This document shows, piece by piece, positions 26,189 through 35,190 of a stretch of DNA of 63,713 bases. The notes beneath the pieces are model-generated. The model did no database searches. It saw nothing but the letters and a program-made list of their open reading frames with translations, and was not told where the DNA came from. Every line of letters starts with the position of its first letter. The stretch's first letter is position 1. The DNA lies in the NCBI GenBank assembly GCA_019309565.1, contig JAFDFZ010000011.1, positions 1-63,713 on the forward strand. Reading direction: 5' to 3'. Both the position numbers and the translations under genes were made by a program. This DNA is from Deltaproteobacteria bacterium. Lineage in GTDB: Bacteria; Desulfobacterota; Desulfobacteria; Desulfobacterales; SURF-15.

Positions 26189-26314
26189 TTATGAGCAATC
26201 ACAGAGCTGAATGTATGTTGAAACCGTTGCCACTTTTCCCAATTCACTAATTCTATTACTATTTTTGAAGGGTTAAATAAATTTTGTTATCTTATTGAAA
26301 TGAAAATGTCAAGA

Positions 26315-27616
26315 TCAAGTTACAGGGATTATCTGCTTCAGTGCCACGGTGACGGTCGTTCCCTTCTCCAATGTACTTTCCACCTCCAGCCATCCCTTGT
26401 AGGATTCCAGGATTCGATGAACGATAGAAAGCCCTAATCCGGTTCCATTTGGCTTGGTCGTATAGAAGGGATCGAATATCAACCTGAGTGCCTCTTTGGA
26501 TATGCCGCATCCATTATCATTTATCTGAATGCCGACATATCGATTCTTCAACCATATCATCTTTACATCTATGCAACCTTCGCCATCGATCGCTTCGGCT
26601 GCATTCAGAAGAAGATTCCACAGAATCTGTCTTAAGTGGGTAATATCCATTTCAATCCAGACATTGGGGATGAAATTTTTGGTCATGGTTATGCGACCCT
26701 GACTGGTTCTGTCTTTTTCAAACAGCTCTATCGTCTCGGTCAGTGCTGCTGCAAGTTCGATCAGTTCGACCTTGCCCGCAGGAGGCTTGGCAAACAGCAG
26801 AAAATCATTGACAAGAGAACTCAGTCGATCAGCCTCCCTTAAGACAATCTGCATCAACCTTTCATGATCCGTATCATAAGGCAGATCCTCCCTCAACATT
26901 TGAATGGAGCCCGTTAGGGATGCAAGCGGATTTTTGATTTCATGCGCCAGCCCGGCGGCCATTTCTCCAATGGCCGCCATTTTCTCCACACGTTTGACAT
27001 GATCTTCCATAGCAAGTAGATCTTTTTTCGTCCGCCGTGCCTGTTCGGATAGAAGACTGCTTAAGAAAGCGACAGCAAAACACGCCAACATGGTCATGAG
27101 AATCTTGAAAAGTGCATGACTCCATGAATAACCTGCTGCGGAAATATTCACCTCCACAGATAAGGGATTGAGAATGCCGTAATATTCAAGATCAATCAGG
27201 ATTCCATACTGAATGCTGCACAACGAAGCCATGATCATGCTGCCGCGCCTGAATAGAAGCATGCTGGCATAGATGATCACAACCATGTACAGAAATGAAA
27301 AGATACTGGAATAACCTCCGGTCAGAAAGATGATCATCGTTACGACAAACGTGTCCATGACGATCTGCACGTATGTAAACAGCAATTCCCGCTTCACTCT
27401 GGGCAGAACCAGAGTATAGATAAAAGAAAGGATAAAGATGGTAACGGTAAGAGCGTAAACAACCAGCAGCTGTTCATTCAGGAAGGAGTGGGTTTTCCGA
27501 ACTTGATAGACGAGGGCGGTGCTCAGCAGCAGAGCGGTGAATATAACCCGTAAGAACATGATCCACTTGAGTCGATGGATCAACTCGCTTTCAGGCTTTT
27601 TTGATTCCTTGTTCAT
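26315..27616 (-). CDS. Membrane sensor histidine kinase, PilS-like
   Basis: A 433-residue kinase. The N-terminus has about six hydrophobic segments (residues 18-200) with almost no periplasmic domain, as in PilS. A HisKA domain follows with GEMAAGLAHEIKNPLASLTG (phospho-acceptor His), then an ATPase domain with LRQILWNLLLNAAEAID (N box), DNGCGISKEAL (G1) and GTGLGLSIVHRI (G2). It lies 40 bp downstream of a pilC-like gene. No PilR response regulator follows; the next 120 bp are empty and then repeat copy 1 begins. The partner regulator must be elsewhere or lost. PilS is the best name but other NtrB-type kinases cannot be excluded. Confidence 0.85.
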   Translation of the reverse strand: MNKESKKPESELIHRLKWIMFLRVIFTALLLSTALVYQVRKTHSFLNEQLLVVYALTVTIFILSFIYTLVLPRVKRELLFTYVQIVMDTFVVTMIIFLTGGYSSIFSFLYMVVIIYASMLLFRRGSMIMASLCSIQYGILIDLEYYGILNPLSVEVNISAAGYSWSHALFKILMTMLACFAVAFLSSLLSEQARRTKKDLLAMEDHVKRVEKMAAIGEMAAGLAHEIKNPLASLTGSIQMLREDLPYDTDHERLMQIVLREADRLSSLVNDFLLFAKPPAGKVELIELAAALTETIELFEKDRTSQGRITMTKNFIPNVWIEMDITHLRQILWNLLLNAAEAIDGEGCIDVKMIWLKNRYVGIQINDNGCGISKEALRLIFDPFYTTKPNGTGLGLSIVHRILESYKGWLEVESTLEKGTTVTVALKQIIPVT

Positions 27617-27656
27617 GGGATGAAACGGGATCGTAATGGATGCGTCGCGAATCTGA

Positions 27657-28856
27657 TCAGCCGCCCACCAAACCGGCCATTTTGAATATGGGAAGATACA
27701 TGGATATAACCAGACCGCCGATGGTCGTTCCTAAAAACACCAGCATAAAGGGCTCGATCATCGCAGTGAGGTTCTCTACTGCCTGGTCCACTTCCTCGTC
27801 GTAAAAATCCGCTATCTTCGTCAACATAGCATCCAATGCGCCGGTGGATTCTCCGACCGATATCATCTGACACACCATTGCTGGAAATACCCCGCTTTCA
27901 GACAACGGCTCGGCCATGGTCCTTCCCTCTGCAATACCCGTTCGCACATCGTATATGGACTTTTCAATGGTCTTGTTTCCCGATGTTTTTGCCACGATTT
28001 CAAGCGCATCCAGAATGGCAACCCCACTGCTTAGCATGGTTCCCATGGTACGAGTAAATTTTGCCACAGCCACTTTTCGTAATAGAATACCGAACACCGG
28101 CAGTCTTAATACCAGATCATCTAAAAACGCCCTCCCCTTCTCGGTTCCGTAAAACCGCTTGAAAGCAATGCCGACAATCACCATCGTTCCAATGAGATAC
28201 AGAATCTTGCTCTTGATGAAATTGCTGAGGTTGACGACAATCTGGGTGGGCAGCGGCAACTGACCGCCGAAATCGGAAAACATCTTTTGAAAAACAGGTA
28301 TGACAAAGATCAAAATGACCGCCAGGACGATAATTGCGATGGCCAGGGTGATGATCGGATATGTCATGGCCCCTTTCACACGCGCCTTGAGTTTGGCTGC
28401 TTTCTCCATATAGCTTGCCAATCGTCTCAAAATGATATCCAAAATCCCCCCGGCCTCACCCGCCGCAATCATATTCACAAATAGAGCATCGAAGTTTTTT
28501 GGATATTTCTTCAAAGATTCCGCTAAAGTTGCCCCCCCTTCAACAGATTCTTTGATATCTTTTAAAATTGATTTAAAGGTTTTGTTTTCCTGCTGAGAGT
28601 ACAGAATGTCAAGGCACTGAATAATGGGAAGGCCCGCATCGATCATCGTGGAAAACTGCCTTGCAAACAGAATTACATCCTTCTCGGTGACCCTGGGGGC
28701 AAAAAGAACGATCTCTTTGGGTTTCTTTTTAATTTTGGTCGGAGTGATCCGAAGCCGGTTTAAATGGGCCCGTACGGCGCGCTCATCAGGTGCTTCAAAT
28801 TCTCCTTTCTGAATCTCGTTTTTTCTGTTTCTCCCTTCCCAAACAAATACCTGCAT
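27657..28856 (-). CDS. pilC: Type IV pilus inner-membrane platform protein PilC
   Basis: A 399-residue T2SF-family protein with two similar halves, each ending in hydrophobic helices. It has the early FARQFSTMIDAGLPIIQCL and later FTRTMGTMLSSGVAILDALE repeats, and a C-terminal EPFMLVFLGTTIGGLVISMYLPIFKM. It is the cytoplasmic-membrane platform on which PilB and PilT act in pilus assembly and retraction. Neither pilB nor pilT lies upstream here: the 550 bp before it contain only a possible promoter and remnants of the two repeat families. The cassette is therefore pilC-pilS bounded by repeats. Confidence 0.93.
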   Translation of the reverse strand: MQVFVWEGRNRKNEIQKGEFEAPDERAVRAHLNRLRITPTKIKKKPKEIVLFAPRVTEKDVILFARQFSTMIDAGLPIIQCLDILYSQQENKTFKSILKDIKESVEGGATLAESLKKYPKNFDALFVNMIAAGEAGGILDIILRRLASYMEKAAKLKARVKGAMTYPIITLAIAIIVLAVILIFVIPVFQKMFSDFGGQLPLPTQIVVNLSNFIKSKILYLIGTMVIVGIAFKRFYGTEKGRAFLDDLVLRLPVFGILLRKVAVAKFTRTMGTMLSSGVAILDALEIVAKTSGNKTIEKSIYDVRTGIAEGRTMAEPLSESGVFPAMVCQMISVGESTGALDAMLTKIADFYDEEVDQAVENLTAMIEPFMLVFLGTTIGGLVISMYLPIFKMAGLVGG

Positions 28857-29130
28857 GGTAAACTCCCTCTATCAATACCCCCACAACGCCTTTATCTGAT
28901 CGATATCCCCACGCCAACAACCTGCTGCCGCTTTGCTTTCTTAATCGATCAAATTCGTTCATGGTTTCAGTACCATAAATGAATATAAACAACAATCTTT
29001 TTCGTTCAGCAATTCCCGGTGAAATGTGGCACCAAACACCCCAAGCTCCATCCGCTGTGTAATACAGCAAGACTTTAGTCGTGCAACATGATATAATAGC
29101 AAAAAACGTGCACAAAATGCATTCTGTACT
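28857..29130. other. Non-coding gap upstream of pilC
   Basis: About 270 bp between the pilC start and the first recognisable repeat sequence. It should hold the pilC promoter on the minus strand, but I see no convincing -35/-10 or -24/-12 pair. A short open frame on the minus strand overlaps the pilC start and has no recognisable content. Confidence 0.4.
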
Positions 29131-29381
29131 GTAAACCAGGTTGGGTTTGTTTCTGATTTCAGCGCTTTGTTAACCCCGTTGTTGGAAACGATTCAAAAAA
29201 CAAACTCATCGGGTATTGATAAATCATGTGTATAGACCGTTTTATATTTGATTTATTAAACTACGGGGATAGCTTCCATTGTGCCGTTATCGGATGCTGC
29301 CGAAAGGTATTCTAACATCAAAAAATTCATTCGATGCCATCATATAAGGCTTTTTAACGGATTAGGGGTTCGAAACTTAAG
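29130..29381. mobile_element. MITE-like family A, truncated copy interrupted by family B
   Basis: The right half of family A is recognisable from CAGCGCTTTGTTA (before 29173) and from 29270 to 29381, ending GGGGTTCGAAACTTAAG, a decayed form of the GGGTGCGAAACTTGAG terminus. It includes CCATTGTGCCGTTATCGG and CATCATATAAGGC, shared with the complete copies. The left half is missing. A family B element is inserted within it (29173-29268). It lies between the divergent pilC and DHH-CBS genes. Confidence 0.65.
29173..29268. mobile_element. MITE-like element, family B, copy 1 (nested)
   Basis: About 96 bp bounded by ACCCCGTTGTTG on the left and CTACGGGG on the right, inverted copies of the ends seen at 35230-35402 and 48818-48918. 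It interrupts a family A remnant at the conserved GCGCTTTGTT-TTCCATTGTG site, so it arrived after family A. The ends are partly decayed and no clear target duplication remains. Confidence 0.6.
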
Positions 29382-29407
29382 TTAGAGTTTAATAGATTTT
29401 CTTAAAA

Positions 29408-32077
29408 ATGCCGAATAAAAACGAGCTTACGGTCATTACCACCCATATTAATGCGGATTTTGATGCGCTGGCTTCCATGCTCGCTGCTCAGAAGCTGTAT
29501 CCGGAATCTCTTGTTGTTTTTCCCGGCTCCCAGGAGAAAAACCTGAGAAATTTTTTCATACAGTCCATGGTGTACCTGTTCAACATGGCAGACATTAAAG
29601 ACATTGACCTTTCTCGAATCAAGAGACTGGTTATCGTCGATACCAGACAACCCAACCGAATCGGCAAACTTGCCTCCATCCTCAACCGGCCCGATGTGGA
29701 AATCCATGTATTCGATCACCACCCTGACATGCCGAACGATATTAAAGGCCAGTATGAAATCATTGAAACCACCGGTGCAACCGTCTCATTGCTGACAGAG
29801 ATCATAGATAAGAAAGGAATCAAATTAACCCCGGATGAGGCCACCATTATGTGCCTGGGCATTTATGAAGATACGGGATCCTTTTCTTTTCCTTCCACAA
29901 CTGAAAAGGATTTTTTAGCAGCCGCGAAGCTTCTTTCCAGTGGTGCCAACCTGAACATAGTCTCAAGTCTTATCGACAGGGAAATGAGTCCAGCACAGGT
30001 CAGGCTTCTCAACGAAATGATACAGGCCTCCACCTCTTACAGTATCAATGGTGTGGAAATCACGGTCACCAGCGTATCTTCCGATGAATATGTACCTGAT
30101 TTTGCGTTTCTTGTTCATAAGATGATGCGAATGGACGATCTGGATGCCATTTTTGCTCTCGCACGAATGGTTAACAAAATATATATCATTGCGCGCAGCA
30201 AAGTGGCGGAAGTTGATGTGGGAACCATTTTAGCTCCTCTGGGAGGAGGCGGACATACGTTTGCGGCCGCTGCAACCATTAAAGGGAAAACTCTGGTTCA
30301 GATTGAACATGCACTGATGGACATCCTTTCTCGAAAGGTGCGCTCTCGGCGGCTGGCAAGAGAACTGATGTCCTCTCCTCCGATAATGGTTCAGACCGAT
30401 GTTTCCTGCAAGGAAGCGAGCAATCTCCTTACCCGGTATAACATCAATGCCTTGCTGGTTGCGGAAAAATGCGGAAAAACCAACAAACTTGCCGGATACA
30501 TTTCGCGGCAGGTGATCGAAAAAGCGTTATTTCATAAACTGGATCATATTCCGGTGCGCGAGTATATGACCACCGAACTGGGCACGGTCGGGCCGAATGC
30601 GGATTTACGAGAAATACAGGAACAAATTATTGAAAATAAGCAACGTATCCTGCCGGTTATGGAAAATGGTGTGGTTCTGGGTGTTGTTACCCGAACCGAT
30701 CTGCTCAATGTGCTCGTTGGACAATCCCAGGTGGCCTCAGACAGGCATCCGGACCCATTAAAGGAAACCGTACACGCCAGAACCCGTAACATCACGAAAT
30801 TCCTTAAAGAGCGGCTGTCAAAGCGGTTTTTGGATATGTTTCGCCAGATCGGAGAAGTGGCGGATAACCTCGGGTACGGTGCATATGTGGTGGGCGGTTT
30901 TGTAAGGGACCTGTTTCTTTACAGGCCCAACGAGGACATCGACATCGTCATCGAGGGTGATGGCATCGCCTTTGCGAGAAGATACGCAAAAATGACGGGA
31001 GCGCGAATCCATTCTTATGCTAAATTCGGTACCGCCGTGGTGATTTTTCCCGATGGCTTTAAGATCGATGTGGCTTCTGCTCGAATGGAGTATTACAAAT
31101 TTCCGGCCGCGCTGCCCACGGTAGAGACGAGTTCTATAAAACTGGATCTTTTCCGCAGAGATTTTACGATCAACACACTGGCCATTCAGCTTAACAAGAA
31201 TCGATTTGGGCTGCTTATCGACTTTTTCGGAGCTCAGAAAGATCTCAAGGCAAAAGCCATCCGAGTGCTGCACAACTTAAGTTTCGTGGAAGACCCGACC
31301 CGTGTGTTTCGGGCCATCCGTTTTGAACAACGATTCGGGTTTACTATAGGAAAATTGACCTCCGGGCTAATTGAAAATGCGGTTAGAATGGATTTTTTCA
31401 AACAACTCAGCGGCAGAAGGGTATTCAGTGAGCTGCGCCAGATTCTTGAAGAAGAAAACCCCAGTGCAGCCATTGTCCGCTTGAATGATTACGATCTGCT
31501 GAAAGTAATCCACCCAACCATTACTGTGGGAAATGACCTCCTCGAATTATTTAATTCCGTCAAAAAGGTATTATCATGGTTTGATTTGCTTTTTCTGGAA
31601 GAATCTTATATGAAGTGGGCCGTTTATTTTCTGGCTCTTACGGGGCGTACGGATGAAAAAGTCCTGGAAGAAATCTGCAGGAGGTTTGAATTGCCCCCTC
31701 GATATCGGGTTATATTTGGAAAAGAAAGATTTGCGGCAGAACGCAATCTGCTTTGGCTGGAAAGAAACGTTCCGGTCAAAAACAGCGTTCTTTACAAAAG
31801 GCTTTCCGAATTCCGAACAGAACTCATTTTGTATATGATGGCCAAAACAAACTATGAGAAGGTGAAACGGGCTATATCCCATTATTTCACAAATCTTCGA
31901 TACATAAAATCCTCCATACGGGGAAAAGATCTTTTGGAAATGGGGATTGTCCCGGGGCCGATTTATCGAAGGATTCTTCAAGCGGTTCTTGATGCTCGGT
32001 TAAACGGAGAGGTAAAATCAAAAGCCGAAGAACTGGCGTTTGTGAAAAGGATTATCAAATCCCGGGAAAGGCTTTGA
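29408..32077 (+). CDS. DHH-CBS-tRNA nucleotidyltransferase (CCA-adding type)
   Basis: An 889-residue multidomain protein. The N-terminal DHH/DHHA1 phosphoesterase (1-310) has THINADFDALASM, VDTRQPNR and FDHHPDMP, with GGGGHTFAAAA at the end. Two CBS domains follow (about 315-440, REYMTTELGTVGPNADLREI). A class II polyA polymerase/CCA-adding domain (about 470-889) has GGFVRDLFL and the catalytic DIDIVIEGDG, then the RRDFTINTLA motif and DPTRVFRAIRFEQRFGF. Such long fusions occur in Desulfobacterota and Aquificota and may add CC, A or all of CCA to tRNA 3' ends; which is unclear here. The tRNA-Val in this window already encodes CCA, so repair is one likely role. Confidence 0.9.
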   Translation: MPNKNELTVITTHINADFDALASMLAAQKLYPESLVVFPGSQEKNLRNFFIQSMVYLFNMADIKDIDLSRIKRLVIVDTRQPNRIGKLASILNRPDVEIHVFDHHPDMPNDIKGQYEIIETTGATVSLLTEIIDKKGIKLTPDEATIMCLGIYEDTGSFSFPSTTEKDFLAAAKLLSSGANLNIVSSLIDREMSPAQVRLLNEMIQASTSYSINGVEITVTSVSSDEYVPDFAFLVHKMMRMDDLDAIFALARMVNKIYIIARSKVAEVDVGTILAPLGGGGHTFAAAATIKGKTLVQIEHALMDILSRKVRSRRLARELMSSPPIMVQTDVSCKEASNLLTRYNINALLVAEKCGKTNKLAGYISRQVIEKALFHKLDHIPVREYMTTELGTVGPNADLREIQEQIIENKQRILPVMENGVVLGVVTRTDLLNVLVGQSQVASDRHPDPLKETVHARTRNITKFLKERLSKRFLDMFRQIGEVADNLGYGAYVVGGFVRDLFLYRPNEDIDIVIEGDGIAFARRYAKMTGARIHSYAKFGTAVVIFPDGFKIDVASARMEYYKFPAALPTVETSSIKLDLFRRDFTINTLAIQLNKNRFGLLIDFFGAQKDLKAKAIRVLHNLSFVEDPTRVFRAIRFEQRFGFTIGKLTSGLIENAVRMDFFKQLSGRRVFSELRQILEEENPSAAIVRLNDYDLLKVIHPTITVGNDLLELFNSVKKVLSWFDLLFLEESYMKWAVYFLALTGRTDEKVLEEICRRFELPPRYRVIFGKERFAAERNLLWLERNVPVKNSVLYKRLSEFRTELILYMMAKTNYEKVKRAISHYFTNLRYIKSSIRGKDLLEMGIVPGPIYRRILQAVLDARLNGEVKSKAEELAFVKRIIKSRERL

Positions 32078-32110
32078 GGACGGCATGCCGGTGATGTTCA
32101 GGAGGGAAAA

Positions 32111-33097
32111 ATGGCTGGAAAAAAGCGAATCTTAAGCGGAATGCGACCGACCGGACCGCTTCATCTTGGTAATCTCTTTGGAGCCCTTGATAACTGGATT
32201 AAGATGCAGGATGAATATGACTGTTTTTTTTTCATCGCCGACTGGCATGCACTCACCAGTGATTACGAAGATCCCGACAACATAAAACGGTATATTGATC
32301 ATGTAATGATCGATTGGCTCAGCACGGGACTTTCTCCTGAAAAAAGCACTCTCTTTGTACAATCTCATATCAAGGAACATGCCGAGCTTTTTCTCATCTT
32401 ATCGATGATAACTCCAGTGCCCTGGCTTGAACGGAATCCAACCTACAAAGAGCAGATAGTCCAGCTCAGCAACAAAGATCTTTCCACTTTCGGCTTTTTG
32501 GGGTATCCGGTGCTTCAGGCCGCCGACATCATCATTTACAAAGCCGATGGGGTTCCCGTTGGTGTGGATCAGATACCGCATGTGGAAATAACACGCGAAA
32601 TCGCACGGAGGTTCAACCATCTTTATGGTGAAGTTTTTCCAGAACCTGAAGTCATTCTAACGAAAACCCCGAAAATCCTGGGGATCGATCGTCGGAAGAT
32701 GAGTAAAAGTTATAATAATGCCATTTTTCTTTCAGACAGCCCCGATGAGATTGCCTCCAAGGTCTCTCAAATGATCACTGATCCACAGCGCGCTCGAAGA
32801 AGCGACCCCGGAAATCCGGACGTGTGCAATGTTTTTGAATTCCATAAGACATACTCGAATAAGGAAACCGTGGATGCTATCAACAGAGACTGTCGCATAG
32901 CACAGATCGGCTGTGTGGACTGCAAAAAGATCATGGCACAAAACCTAATTAAGGCGCTTGAGCCTGTAAGGGAAAAAAGGAAATTTTACGAGCAACACCC
33001 GGATCTGGTAAACCAGATTATTGAAGATGGCTGTCATAAGGCGCGCATGGTGGCAAAAAAAACATTGGAAGAAGTGCGGGCGGCCATCAACATATAA
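32111..33097 (+). CDS. trpS: Tryptophanyl-tRNA synthetase
   Basis: A 328-residue class I aminoacyl-tRNA synthetase with the HIGH-type motif GPLHLGNLFGAL, the tryptophan-site region ADWHALTS, QAADIIIYKADGVPVGVDQ, and the KMSKS loop (DRRKMSKSYNNAI). It charges tRNA-Trp. Length and motifs are normal. It is 33 bp downstream of the nucleotidyltransferase gene, with GGAGG before the ATG, and followed by a hairpin at 33138-33165. Confidence 0.97.
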   Translation: MAGKKRILSGMRPTGPLHLGNLFGALDNWIKMQDEYDCFFFIADWHALTSDYEDPDNIKRYIDHVMIDWLSTGLSPEKSTLFVQSHIKEHAELFLILSMITPVPWLERNPTYKEQIVQLSNKDLSTFGFLGYPVLQAADIIIYKADGVPVGVDQIPHVEITREIARRFNHLYGEVFPEPEVILTKTPKILGIDRRKMSKSYNNAIFLSDSPDEIASKVSQMITDPQRARRSDPGNPDVCNVFEFHKTYSNKETVDAINRDCRIAQIGCVDCKKIMAQNLIKALEPVREKRKFYEQHPDLVNQIIEDGCHKARMVAKKTLEEVRAAINI

Positions 33098-33137
33098 AAA
33101 AACCTCGCAACTTTTGATGCACATGGAAAGCGATTTT

Positions 33138-33175
33138 CCGGTAAATGGGCTGATTGACTTACCGGTGGTTTTTCC
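33138..33175 (+). terminator. Rho-independent-like terminator after trpS
   Basis: CCGGTAA (33138-33144) pairs with TTACCGG (33159-33165), followed by TGGTTTTTCC. It lies 40 bp after the trpS stop and 27 bp before the scpA start. The stem is short, so termination may be partial and scpA may share the upstream transcript. Confidence 0.55.
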
Positions 33176-33201
33176 AGCTACACTCTTCAGGATAAAAAAA
33201 G

Positions 33202-33951
33202 ATGAGTGAATTTGCTGTTAATGAACCCCAGCAGAGTTTATCCACTCGATATGAAGTTAAGCTTTCGGATATCTTTGAAGGCCCAATGGACCTTTTGATT
33301 CATCTTATCAAGAAAAACGAAGTGAATATATATGATATTCCCATTGCCCTCATCACCCGCCAGTACCTGGAGTATCTTGAATGGATGAAACAGTTGAACA
33401 TCGATCTGGTGGGCGATTTCCTGGTGATGGCCTCCACCTTAACCCAGATAAAATCACGCATGCTGTTGCCCTCACCCGGGGAGCTCGAAGATGATCAAGA
33501 AGACCCGCGAATGGAGATCGCACGTCCACTTTTGGAATATCTTCAAATAAAATCGGCTGCCGAACAGCTTGCACAAAGAAATATTTTGGGAGATCATACG
33601 TTTAGCCGGCAGGCTCATGATGATGATTTTTCAACGGTAAATGAGGATCAACTGATAAACGTGGGACTTTTTGAGCTGATCGATGCGTTTCGAAGCATTC
33701 TGGATGCATTGCCCGGCGAGGAGCATGTGGATTTTACTGCCGACCGGATTTCAGTCACGGACAGGATATCTCAAATAGTCGATATTCTTGAAGAAAAAGG
33801 TTCTGTCACATTTACGGACCTGTTTTCCGGCCAAGCGGATAAAAGTGACATCATTGTAACATTTTTGGCCATCTTGGAGATGGTCAAACTGTATCTAATC
33901 CGCATCGTACAGCATGTACATACCGGCATCATCAGAATCTTCTATATATAA
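33202..33951 (+). CDS. scpA: Segregation and condensation protein A
   Basis: A 249-residue kleisin. It has the N-terminal FEGPMDLLIHLIKKNEVNIY and ITRQYLEYLEWMKQLNIDLVGD-region motifs typical of ScpA, LASTLTQIKSRMLLP-like central helix, and a C-terminal winged helix (VTFTDLFSGQADKSDIIVTF) that binds the SMC head. With ScpB and SMC it compacts the chromosome. scpB follows 100 bp later on the same strand. Confidence 0.94.
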   Translation: MSEFAVNEPQQSLSTRYEVKLSDIFEGPMDLLIHLIKKNEVNIYDIPIALITRQYLEYLEWMKQLNIDLVGDFLVMASTLTQIKSRMLLPSPGELEDDQEDPRMEIARPLLEYLQIKSAAEQLAQRNILGDHTFSRQAHDDDFSTVNEDQLINVGLFELIDAFRSILDALPGEEHVDFTADRISVTDRISQIVDILEEKGSVTFTDLFSGQADKSDIIVTFLAILEMVKLYLIRIVQHVHTGIIRIFYI

Positions 33952-34051
33952 AAATCCATCGCCCTTAGGAGAGCATAAAACTTTAAAATGGACATTTTCA
34001 CATAATAGACACTTAGAAACCCTGGAACCTCAAAAACCTATTTCCGTATAA

Positions 34052-34636
34052 ATGGAAGATATCAAGAACATCATTGAAGCCCTTTTGTTCGTAGCCGACA
34101 CACCGGTAACAATAGAGCGATTCAAACGGACGCTGGCCCATTCTGAAACAAAAGAAATAAGAGATGCGCTTCGACGTCTGGCGGATGACTATGAGGCGCG
34201 CAGGGGAGGGTTTTATTTAAGAGAAGTTGCTGGAGGTTATCAGCTTTGCACGAGGCCGGAACATCGGCAATGGATCAAACTTTTTCTGCAGCCCAACCCG
34301 AAGCGACTCAGCAAAGCCGCTCTGGAGACGCTTGCCATTATTGCGTACAAACAGCCTATTATTAGAGCGGATATTGAACACATCCGCGGTGTGGATTGTG
34401 GTGGGGTCCTTCGCATGTTGCTTGAAAGAAAACTGATCCGAATTTTGGGGCGGAAAGAAATACCGGGACGACCCTTAATCTATGCAACAACAAAGACATT
34501 TTTGGAATTATTCGATTTAAAAGACCTGAGAGATCTTCCAACATTAAAAGAGATCGATGCGTACGGAAATCCGGTTGAAAAAAACATGGTTTCTCAGCTC
34601 GAAAACCAACCGGAAACAAATGGAAAAAATACTTGA
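34052..34636 (+). CDS. scpB: Segregation and condensation protein B
   Basis: A 194-residue ScpB with two winged-helix domains: MEDIKNIIEALLFVADTPV at the start, GGYQLCTRPEHRQWI, and the strongly conserved LSKAALETLAIIAYKQPI and DIEHIRGVDCGGVLRMLLE. It binds the middle of ScpA in the SMC-ScpAB complex. Normal length. The stop codon is at 34634-34636, within the -35 box of a probable promoter for the HU/IHF gene. Confidence 0.95.
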   Translation: MEDIKNIIEALLFVADTPVTIERFKRTLAHSETKEIRDALRRLADDYEARRGGFYLREVAGGYQLCTRPEHRQWIKLFLQPNPKRLSKAALETLAIIAYKQPIIRADIEHIRGVDCGGVLRMLLERKLIRILGRKEIPGRPLIYATTKTFLELFDLKDLRDLPTLKEIDAYGNPVEKNMVSQLENQPETNGKNT

Positions 34637-34662
34637 CTTTGGGACAGACAACCCAATATATA
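34633..34662 (+). promoter_or_regulatory. Sigma-70-type promoter for the HU/IHF gene
   Basis: TTGACT (34633-34638), an 18-base spacer and TATATA (34657-34662) form a good housekeeping promoter overlapping the scpB stop codon. It would drive the HU/IHF gene and the tRNA-Val downstream. Confidence 0.6.
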
Positions 34663-34677
34663 AAAACCGAGGAGGAT

Positions 34678-34740
34678 ATGACTTTTCTTTTTCAATCGAC
34701 CTATGGGCGGCAGCATTTCTGGCGTACTTTGATAGAATAG
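34678..34740 (+). CDS. Possible 20-residue leader ORF upstream of HU/IHF
   Basis: A 63-base frame (MTFLFQSTYGRQHFWRTLIE) starts just after a strong GAGGAGG sequence, with only two bases between it and the ATG. It lies between the predicted promoter and the HU/IHF gene. The ribosome site is better than that of many genes here, though the short spacing is not ideal. It could be a leader peptide or chance. Confidence 0.25.
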   Translation: MTFLFQSTYGRQHFWRTLIE

Positions 34741-34816
34741 AAATTGTTTCTTTTTCTTTTATACGGTAAGGAAGCTATGGGTTTGGTAAATTGCGTTTTA
34801 TAAACAAGGAGCTTTC

Positions 34817-35098
34817 ATGAATAGATCAGATCTGATAAATGAATTGAAAAATCGAACCACTCTTACCAGAAAAGATGCCGAAAAGTTTGTGGATACATTT
34901 TTCTTGTCCATTTCTGATACGCTTTCGCGAAATGAACGCGTTGAAATCAGGGGTTTCGGCAGTTTTACGGTTAAGAAATACAAACCCTATGTGGGACGTA
35001 ACCCGAAAACCGGTACAAAGATAAACGTCCCGCCGAAAAAGCTGCCTTTTTTCAAGGTCGGCAAAGAGCTTAAAGAACTGGTCAACAACGAATCATAA
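34817..35098 (+). CDS. HU/IHF-family DNA-binding protein
   Basis: A 93-residue histone-like protein with the DNABII fold. It starts MNRSDLINELKNRTTLTRKD and has the signature region EIRGFGSFTVKKYKPYVGRN followed by the DNA-intercalating NPKTGTKINVPPKK arm. The NRSDLI start and the arm sequence resemble IHF-beta more than HU, but the two are hard to separate by eye. It bends DNA for recombination, replication and sigma-54 promoters. GGAG precedes the ATG. The stop codon is one base before a tRNA gene. Confidence 0.93.
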   Translation: MNRSDLINELKNRTTLTRKDAEKFVDTFFLSISDTLSRNERVEIRGFGSFTVKKYKPYVGRNPKTGTKINVPPKKLPFFKVGKELKELVNNES

Positions 35099-35099
35099 C

Positions 35100-35174
35100 G
35101 GGCGGTTAACTCAGCGGGAGAGTGCTACCTTCACACGGTAGAAGTCGCTGGTTCAAATCCAGCACCGCCTACCA
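35100..35174 (+). tRNA. tRNA-Val(CAC), CCA encoded
   Basis: A full cloverleaf can be drawn by eye. The acceptor GGGCGGT pairs with ACCGCCT (one G-U), the D stem is ACTC/GAGT, the anticodon stem is CTACC/GGTAG with loop TTCACAC, and the T arm is GCTGG-TTCAAAT-CCAGC. The anticodon is CAC, reading GUG valine codons. The 3' CCA is encoded (35172-35174). It begins one base after the HU/IHF stop codon and is probably cut from the same transcript. Confidence 0.93.
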
Positions 35175-35190
35175 TAGCAGTTTCAATAAG

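Noticed and set aside
28795..29115. 106-residue open frame overlapping the pilC start
   Set aside because: Its content is random-looking and it would overlap pilC by 62 bases; better read as the pilC promoter region.
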